From: Bacteroidaceae bacterium
GTDB lineage: Bacteria; Bacteroidota; Bacteroidia; Bacteroidales; Bacteroidaceae
DNA length: 64,000 nucleotides
Direction: 5' to 3'
NCBI GenBank assembly: GCA_017651245.1
Contig: JAGCDQ010000002.1
Location: forward strand, 1 to 64,000
The notes beneath the pieces are model-generated. The model was given only the letters and a program-made list of their open reading frames with translations. It did no database searches and had not been told where the DNA came from. A program made the position numbers and the translations under genes. Shown here one piece after another: positions 58,823 through 64,000 of the stretch. Each line of letters opens with the position of its first letter. The stretch's first letter is position 1.

Positions 58823-59410
58823 ATGGACAAATTCTTTTCAAACAACACATTCGTCATTGACGAGAAAATCGCTGCATTCAAACTATCCAATGCTTACAAA
58901 GTGTATAATGGAGAGGGTCAAGAGATTGGCGCCATTCAGGAACACAAATCATTCTTGCGCGTCATTCTTGGTCTTTTCCTAAGCGATGGCATGCTACCGT
59001 TTGAGCTGAACATCCTGAATATGGATGGCAAACGTATCGCCCAACTCAAGCGCAGCTTGACTCTGTTCATGTCAAAGGTACAAATCTATAATGAGGCAGG
59101 AGCTCCCATCGGCTCTTTCAAACAGAAATTCACGTTACTGAAGCCAAAGTTTACCCTTCTTAATAATCTAGGGAAGGAAATGGCCACCATCAAGGGAGAT
59201 TGGAAGGCTTGGAATTTTGAAATAACCGATGCCGCTGGTCAGCAAATCGGCACCGTGGATAAGAAATGGAACGGGATGGCAAAAGAATTATTCACCACCG
59301 CAGATAAATATGCTGTGAACATCGAGTCGACGTTGACCGATGAGAACACACGCATCGCTGTGGCTTCTGTTGCTGCAGCTATTGATATGATTTTGAAAGA
59401 GGGATCGTAA
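58823..59410 (+). CDS. Scramblase / LURP-one-like protein
   Basis: 195 aa, no signal peptide. It is built from about five beta-hairpin units with the pattern Val/Ile-x-Asn-x-x-Gly-x-x-Ile: VYNGEGQEIGAI, ILNMDGKRIAQL, IYNEAGAPIGSF, LLNNLGKEMATI and ITDAAGQQIGTV. This matches the phospholipid-scramblase/LURP-one-related (tubby C-terminal-like) fold. A hydrophobic stretch FLRVILGLFLSDGMLPF sits near residue 45-60, and the C-terminal helix (RIAVASVAAAIDMIL) could touch membrane. It is last in the cluster, 21 nt after caspase 2. Scrambling activity is not demonstrated for most bacterial members. Confidence 0.78.
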   Translation: MDKFFSNNTFVIDEKIAAFKLSNAYKVYNGEGQEIGAIQEHKSFLRVILGLFLSDGMLPFELNILNMDGKRIAQLKRSLTLFMSKVQIYNEAGAPIGSFKQKFTLLKPKFTLLNNLGKEMATIKGDWKAWNFEITDAAGQQIGTVDKKWNGMAKELFTTADKYAVNIESTLTDENTRIAVASVAAAIDMILKEGS

Positions 59411-59433
59411 TAGATGTCAGTCATAAGGAACGA

Positions 59434-60630
59434 TCAAAGACGTTCCAACTCATCTATAATGTCTTTGGCTACCTCCTCCTTTGACTTGAGGGGGTAGTCT
59501 TTTTTGTTATCAGCCGTAATGATCGTGATTTTATTGGTATCCGTACGGAAACCTGCTCCTTCATCTTTCAGACTGTTTAGCACGATAAAATCGAAGTTTT
59601 TCTTCTTCAGCTTCGCCTGAGCATTCGACTCTTCATCATTGGTTTCAAGAGCAAATCCCACCAATGTTTGACCCTGCTTCTTCATTTGACCCAACGAAGC
59701 AGCTATGTCAGGATTAGGTTTCAAGCGGATCACCATCTCATCGCCCGTCCGTTTAATCTTTTGTTCAGCCACCTTTTCTGGTGCAAAATCAGCTACAGCT
59801 GCACACAGAATAGCCGAATCCATCGAAGAAAACAGTTCCTTGCATGCTTCAAACATCTCTTGAGCACTCTCTACATTGATACGATGAATGTAGGGATGAT
59901 TGACTTGCATGGAAGAAGAGACAGGACCGCAAACCAACTCCACTTGAGCACCACGATTCGCACATTCATTTGCCAAAGCAAACCCCATTTTTCCCGAAGA
60001 ATAATTCCCAATGAAACGTACAGGATCTATTTTCTCATAAGTGGGACCAGCAGTGATCAGCACCTTCTTGCCCTTGAGACTTTCCTGCTGGGAGAAGAAT
60101 CGCTCTAAACAAGCCACTATGTTTTCTGGCTCCTCCATTCTTCCTTTGCCTTCTAATTTTGAGGCCAAGAAGCCTGTACCTGGCTCTATGACATGATTAC
60201 CATACGACTGCAAGGTCTTCAAGTTCTGCTGCGTGGAAGGATGTGCATACATATCCAAATCCATTGCAGGAGCAATGAAAACAGGAGCTTTCATTGACAA
60301 GTAAGTAGTGATGAGCATATTGTCTGCCACTCCATGAGCCATCTTGCCAATAGTGGAAGCAGTAGCAGGAGCTATCAGCATGGCATCAGCCCACAAACCC
60401 AAATCGACATGAGAATGCCAAGTACCATCACGCTGAGCAAAAAATTCACTGATAACAGGCTTGCTGGTGAGCGCCGAAAGGGTGATGGGGGTGATGAACT
60501 CCTTCCCTGCAGGAGTGATAACCACCTGCACCTCCGCCCCCTTCTTAATCAGTTGGCGGATAATGAGACACGATTTATACGCAGCGATACTGCCCGTGAT
60601 ACCAAGTACTATTTTCTTGCCTTGCAACAT
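59434..60630 (-). CDS. coaBC: Phosphopantothenoylcysteine synthetase/decarboxylase
   Basis: Bifunctional coenzyme A enzyme, 398 aa. The N-terminal flavin decarboxylase (CoaC) has KIVLGITGSIAAYKSC, the active-site His in GTWHSHVDLGLWADA and APAMDLDMY. The CoaB part starts near KVLITAGPTYEKIDPVRF, with FIGNYSSGKMGFALA and AAVADFAPE, and ends KEEVAKDIIDEL. Seven nt separate it from dnaN upstream. It ends 23 nt from the convergent scramblase-like gene. Confidence 0.96.
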   Translation of the reverse strand: MLQGKKIVLGITGSIAAYKSCLIIRQLIKKGAEVQVVITPAGKEFITPITLSALTSKPVISEFFAQRDGTWHSHVDLGLWADAMLIAPATASTIGKMAHGVADNMLITTYLSMKAPVFIAPAMDLDMYAHPSTQQNLKTLQSYGNHVIEPGTGFLASKLEGKGRMEEPENIVACLERFFSQQESLKGKKVLITAGPTYEKIDPVRFIGNYSSGKMGFALANECANRGAQVELVCGPVSSSMQVNHPYIHRINVESAQEMFEACKELFSSMDSAILCAAVADFAPEKVAEQKIKRTGDEMVIRLKPNPDIAASLGQMKKQGQTLVGFALETNDEESNAQAKLKKKNFDFIVLNSLKDEGAGFRTDTNKITIITADNKKDYPLKSKEEVAKDIIDELERL

Positions 60631-60637
60631 GATGATT

Positions 60638-61762
60638 TTAGTCTTTGAGCATCATCGGCATCAGCAACATAATGAGATCTTCGTTCTCATCTTGTTCTGC
60701 TGGTGTGATGACACCTGCACGACTTGGATCGGCCAATTCCAGAACGATATCGTTGCTGGTGATGCTGTTGAGCACATCAATCAAGAATGGGCCATTGAAT
60801 CCGATGCTCATGGCTGTACCATCATAGTCGCACATCAGATGCTCTTCTGCCGATGTGGAGAAATCCAAATCTTGTGAAGAAACTGTCAATGTACCCTTTT
60901 CCACATGAATCTTGATGAGAGAACTGCTCTGGCTTGCAAACACACCCACACGACGTAAAGCACTAATGAAAGCCATGCGGTCAGCAGTCACACGGAAAGG
61001 ATTATCTGTTGGAATGACAGAATTATAGTTTGGATAACGGCCCTCTATCAGACGGCAACTGATAACGTAATCCGTCAACGTAATCTCCGCATTACGGTCA
61101 TCGAAACTAACCACTGCATCACCTTCAGCCTTTGGAAGCACCGTCTTCAAGAGCAAAGCAGGCTTCTTGGGTAAAATGAAAGCAGATGGTTCGTCCACAT
61201 GGGCAGAGAACACACGATTACGCACCAACTTATGGCCATCACTTGCCACAAACGTGATGCTATCCTGTGTCATATCGAAATATACACCATTCATCTGTGG
61301 ACGGAGTTCATCGTCTGCAGCAGCGAAAAGACTACGGCTAATACCATTGAGCATCACCTGAGAATCAATAGAAAGACGACGAGCACCCTCATTCACACTA
61401 TTAGGAATAGGGAACTCATAGCCATTCTGTCCTATGAGATTATACTTACCATTCTGATAATTGATCTCAATAGCAAACGTGTTCGGATCCACCTGGAACG
61501 AAATCGGCTGCTCTGAAATCTCCTTCACAGAACTGATGAGTTGCTTCGCACCAATGGCAAACTTGCCCTCACCATCTGCATCAGTGATTTCCACTGTTGT
61601 CACCATCGTTGTCTCGCTGTCCGATGCGGTCATCTTCAACACTCCATCAGCGAGCTCAAAAAGAATACAATCGAGTATCGGCAGAGCATTCTTGGAACTC
61701 TGTACTCGGCTTATCGTCTGCAGGCGATTGCTGAGACTGGTACTTGAAACATTAAATCTCAT
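60638..61762 (-). CDS. dnaN: DNA polymerase III sliding clamp (beta subunit)
   Basis: 374 aa processivity clamp with three clamp domains (about 1-120, 130-250, 255-374). The start MRFNVSSTSLSNRLQTISRV is typical; a further ATG two codons upstream (61768) is possible. The C-terminus (AEQDENEDLIMLLMPMML) has the conserved P-M-x-L region. dnaA and an origin are not nearby. It is transcribed from a strong promoter and followed directly by coaBC. Confidence 0.96.
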   Translation of the reverse strand: MRFNVSSTSLSNRLQTISRVQSSKNALPILDCILFELADGVLKMTASDSETTMVTTVEITDADGEGKFAIGAKQLISSVKEISEQPISFQVDPNTFAIEINYQNGKYNLIGQNGYEFPIPNSVNEGARRLSIDSQVMLNGISRSLFAAADDELRPQMNGVYFDMTQDSITFVASDGHKLVRNRVFSAHVDEPSAFILPKKPALLLKTVLPKAEGDAVVSFDDRNAEITLTDYVISCRLIEGRYPNYNSVIPTDNPFRVTADRMAFISALRRVGVFASQSSSLIKIHVEKGTLTVSSQDLDFSTSAEEHLMCDYDGTAMSIGFNGPFLIDVLNSITSNDIVLELADPSRAGVITPAEQDENEDLIMLLMPMMLKD

Positions 61763-61785
61763 GGTCAAAAAACTTTATTTGAACA

Positions 61786-61833
61786 CAAAGTTAGGGAGAA
61801 GTTTTGACAATACAAAAAAAAAGCGTAATTTTG
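61786..61833. promoter_or_regulatory. Overlapping divergent promoters of dnaN and DUF3127 gene
   Basis: Minus strand: TTTG at 61813-61816, 19 nt, TAACTTTG at 61786-61793 (dnaN). Plus strand: TTTG at 61803-61806, 19 nt, TAATTTTG at 61826-61833 (DUF3127). The two -33 elements are only six bases apart, so the two polymerases would exclude each other. Confidence 0.8.
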
Positions 61834-61874
61834 TGGCTGATTTTATAATTATGTAACATAATACACAAAAAAAT

Positions 61875-62282
61875 ATGGAATTTACAGGAAGAATTATCAA
61901 GGCGCTTGATCAACGCACTGGTGTTTCAAGCAGAACCGGCAACCCTTGGAAGATGCAAGACTTCGTGATTGAGGAGACCATGGGACAGTTCCCCAAGAGA
62001 ATGGTATTTAACGTGTTTGGCGAAGACAATCTCAATCGCTTCAACCTTCAGGAAGGTCAGGAGGTGACAGTTTCCTTCGACATCAATGCCCGTGAATACA
62101 ATGGACGTTGGTACAATGATGTACGTGCTTGGAATGTAGTGGCAGCAACGCCCGCAGCTCCTATTGCTGCACAGCCTGCTGATGCCCAGCCACAAGCTGC
62201 TCCTTTCCCACCAGCAGATCAAGCTCCTGCACAGAACGCATTTGAGTCTGCACCAGACGATTCAAGCGACCTGCCTTTCTAA
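61875..62282 (+). CDS. DUF3127 OB-fold protein with SSB-like tip
   Basis: 135 aa. The N-terminal 95 residues form an OB-fold of the DUF3127 family (FTGRIIKALDQRTGVSSRTG, RMVFNVFGEDNLNRF, YNGRWYNDVRAWNV). A Pro/Ala/Gln-rich linker follows, ending in APDDSSDLPF, which closely resembles the acidic Asp-Asp-x-Pro-Phe tip of single-stranded DNA-binding proteins. With dnaN divergent from it, a role in binding single-stranded DNA or recruiting repair enzymes is a reasonable inference. It is much like SSB in layout but the OB domain is not a clear SSB domain. Confidence 0.86.
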   Translation: MEFTGRIIKALDQRTGVSSRTGNPWKMQDFVIEETMGQFPKRMVFNVFGEDNLNRFNLQEGQEVTVSFDINAREYNGRWYNDVRAWNVVAATPAAPIAAQPADAQPQAAPFPPADQAPAQNAFESAPDDSSDLPF

Positions 62283-62303
62283 TTTTTATATGAAGGGACT
62301 CAA

Positions 62304-62340
62304 AAGGGGTTGTGTCTTTTGACGCAACCCCTTATTTTAT
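62304..62340 (+). terminator. Intrinsic terminator after DUF3127 gene
   Basis: AAGGGGTTG (62304-62312) pairs with CAACCCCTT (62325-62333); a T-G wobble and GTC/GAC continue the stem to a TTTT loop. ATTTTAT follows. The convergent DUF2264 gene ends just beyond. Confidence 0.92.
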
Positions 62341-62372
62341 CTGATTTCACAAATCGTTCATGCCTCATCCTC

Positions 62373-63722
62373 TTATTCCCAATATAGCTTTTGGCTATTG
62401 ATATCCCATTTGTGATCTTTCGGGAAATCATCACCTTCCCATGCCTTCTTGTTCGTCCACTTCTCGGCAGGATCTGTCCAGAAAGAGTCTGTTTCAGGCA
62501 AGCCCAAAGGTAAGAAAGCCAAGCTAGTCAAGTAGAGCGAACCATTATTGGTGTACCAATCCGCCACATTAGGATGAGGTCCCACAAAACCTATTGTCAG
62601 AAATCCTCCTTCATTGAAGTTTTTGCTCATTACCTTGGCATTTTTGTCAGGATTCTCCAACCGGCCATAGAACATCCTATTGGCAACAGCGGTGAGTGCA
62701 GCACGCACTTGTCCATTGTGCAGTTCTTGAGGCAGCTGTTTACGCCATGCCAGTTGTGCCAAAGGTTGCATGGTTGCCATTCGGTAAGGGATGCTTCTTC
62801 CCACTACTGGAAATGTTCCTTCTGGGGAAATGAGACGTTCCAAGATGACAGCCCATTTCTGCATCCGCTTCCTCACCTCTTCCAGACGGTTCTTGGCACC
62901 ACGTATCTTTTCGTTGGTCTTGCTGAAAATCAGTTGATTGTTATTTGGCTGCTTGGCTGCAATCATCTCCAAGCACTCCACATACATCGGCTGAATGACA
63001 AAAGAATTATAGTAATCAAATGCGAAGGAAGGACCATCGCTGTAGATACCGTCACCAATATACCATTCTTCCACTTTTGCCAATCCCATCTTAATGCGAT
63101 AGGCATCATAGGAAGCACCTACATACATCAGGAAGCCCTCCTCCATTGCCACAAACAACAGCCAATTCGTATATGGAGGGTCATATCTGCGTAATTTCTG
63201 TATCTCTTGGATGTAACGGTCTTTCGTCTCCTTCGGAAGTGGCACCCAAAGAGAATCGTAACCACGATACAGCCCCTCCACCACATAAGCAGCATCCACC
63301 AACGTCTGACCACCATTCTCCCATCCTAAACGGTCAGGTGATTGTGGATCAACCGCATTGATGATTGCTTGTCGTGTCCATGCACGCAGTTGCTTGCGTT
63401 TCGCACCTTCGGGAGAATCGTCATCTGGTAAGTTCAACCATGGAGCCACCCCTGCCAACAAACGGCCAAACGCCTCCATATACGCCACCTTCTTATCACG
63501 ATTGTCCCATGTAGGAGAAAGTTCCAGGTTCTTGTTGCCATCCGTCGTGTCCATCACCTGCTGCAGCTTTCCCTCCGCCATATTCTTCATGACAGGTTCC
63601 GCCATTTGGTACATGATGTCCACCCACACCTCACGGTCAGTCTTCTGCTTACTCTTCGGAGCAGCAAATACACACAGCACTAAGCCGAACAACAGTAAGG
63701 CTGTACAGATTCTCTGTTTCAT
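62373..63722 (-). CDS. DUF2264 exported protein
   Basis: 449 aa with a signal peptide (ending LCVFAAP). The DUF2264 fold is an alpha/alpha barrel related to polysaccharide lyases and unsaturated glucuronyl hydrolases; visible family segments are AYMEAFGRLLAGVAPWL, PPYTNWLLFVAMEEGFL, EWYIGDGIYSDGPSFAFDYY and VVGRSIPYRMATMQPLAQLA. It probably acts on plant or host glycans in the periplasm, but the substrate is unknown. It lies 24 nt after a lipocalin-like gene that runs off the window, so a polysaccharide-utilisation set may continue beyond. Confidence 0.85.
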   Translation of the reverse strand: MKQRICTALLLFGLVLCVFAAPKSKQKTDREVWVDIMYQMAEPVMKNMAEGKLQQVMDTTDGNKNLELSPTWDNRDKKVAYMEAFGRLLAGVAPWLNLPDDDSPEGAKRKQLRAWTRQAIINAVDPQSPDRLGWENGGQTLVDAAYVVEGLYRGYDSLWVPLPKETKDRYIQEIQKLRRYDPPYTNWLLFVAMEEGFLMYVGASYDAYRIKMGLAKVEEWYIGDGIYSDGPSFAFDYYNSFVIQPMYVECLEMIAAKQPNNNQLIFSKTNEKIRGAKNRLEEVRKRMQKWAVILERLISPEGTFPVVGRSIPYRMATMQPLAQLAWRKQLPQELHNGQVRAALTAVANRMFYGRLENPDKNAKVMSKNFNEGGFLTIGFVGPHPNVADWYTNNGSLYLTSLAFLPLGLPETDSFWTDPAEKWTNKKAWEGDDFPKDHKWDINSQKLYWE

Positions 63723-63746
63723 AAATAGGTTGTGAGTTTTCAGTTG

Positions 63747-64000
63747 TTAGTTATATCTTGCAAATTCTGTGACGAGGTCACCATTCATCAGCACAAGGCT
63801 GTCCGTCGTCAGTTGCATAATTTCAAACGTATCAACGACGGCAGGACCTTCATCACCCAATTTCTTGGGCGAATGGAGCAGCAACAAGCCGTCCTTTACT
63901 TCCCAAGAATCATAGTCAACCAGCATATTATATGTGGAAGCACGACCTTCTGAATCAAGTTCAAGGCTTTGTTCCCTGCCATCAGCTCCTCGTTGCGACC
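63747..64000 (-). CDS. Lipocalin-like protein, C-terminal part only
   Basis: The reading frame enters from the right edge and ends with TAA at 63747-63749, giving 83 residues. The sequence SWEVKDGLLLLHSPKKLGDE and FEIMQLTTDSLVLMNGD fits the closing strands of Bacteroidales lipocalin-like domains (compute W, express, test D-S-L pattern). The N-terminus and any lipobox are outside the window. It precedes the DUF2264 gene on the same strand. Confidence 0.6.
   Translation of the reverse strand, partial: SQRGADGREQSLELDSEGRASTYNMLVDYDSWEVKDGLLLLHSPKKLGDEGPAVVDTFEIMQLTTDSLVLMNGDLVTEFARYN

Noticed and set aside
60638-61762. Chromosomal origin next to dnaN
   Set aside because: dnaA, gyrB and DnaA-box clusters are not visible; in Bacteroidales dnaN is often away from the origin.

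Overview
The window is a chromosomal segment of a Bacteroidota bacterium, most likely a Prevotellaceae (Prevotella/Segatella-like) member of a gut or rumen community. The evidence is consistent: promoters of the Bacteroidetes type (TAnnTTTG -7 box, often with TTTG about 19-20 nt upstream) precede many genes, Shine-Dalgarno sequences are not evident, and many proteins belong to Bacteroidales-centred families (DUF4419, DUF4292, DUF4835, DUF6261, DUF2851, DUF3127, M49 dipeptidyl peptidase with HECLGH, TPR-TM-HTH regulators, GlsA/GlsB-like glycine-lipid acyltransferases, the Prevotella-type secreted C-terminal tail). Spacers carry the short AT-rich repeats (CACTTTTCAC, CTTCAATTCTTC, GAATTAAGA) typical of these genomes.

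Layout. 1-3.9 kb: right part of an IS4-type insertion sequence, an AlbA_2/HATPase regulator, and a 1.1 kb spacer packed with several nested repeat families. 3.9-8.9 kb: AraC-type regulator, dipeptidyl peptidase III, AlkD-like protein, Fur-family regulator with a promoter dyad, purA. 8.9-13.1 kb: TPR-HTH regulator, a DUF4419 exported protein with a SusC-plug-like tail, and an exported partner. 13.1-24 kb: M20 deacetylase (argE-like), an AT-rich acyltransferase, glyS, an FKBP lipoprotein, asd, a CPA2 antiporter, lolD-like ABC ATPase, CvfB-like S1 protein and a secreted esterase. 24-31 kb: dut-TPR-DUF4292-envC operon divergent from dgt, then a BASS transporter. 31-36.7 kb: shortened nucleoside kinase, tRNA-Arg and tRNA-Trp, DUF2851 divergent from dapB-lepB-wbqC. 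36.8-41.1 kb: exopolysaccharide export operon (SLBB porin, Wzz, CpsB). 41.3-45.7 kb: glsA-glsB-like pair, CoA-transferase, exonuclease III. 45.8-52.2 kb: DUF6261, a 50-aa small protein, a secreted protein, a second DUF4419 protein and a TPR pseudoprotease. 52.3-62.3 kb: recN-DUF4835 and coaBC-dnaN, separated by an oppositely oriented caspase cluster, then a DUF3127 OB-fold gene. 62.4-64 kb: DUF2264 and a truncated lipocalin-like gene.

The most interesting locus is 55214-59410: TM2 protein, small lipoprotein, exported caspase-like protease, membrane-tethered thioredoxin (CGYC), second exported caspase-like protease, and a scramblase/LURP-one-like protein, all on the plus strand between two housekeeping blocks on the minus strand. 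Both caspases keep the His-Gly and Cys motifs and both have a vicinal Cys-Cys at the catalytic cysteine, which with the thioredoxin suggests redox-gated proteolysis in the cell envelope. A second notable signal is a shared operator (tandem TGTAAA half-sites 11 bp apart, two boxes) in front of the two DUF4419 paralogues 40 kb apart, one of which sits directly behind a TPR-HTH regulator gene.
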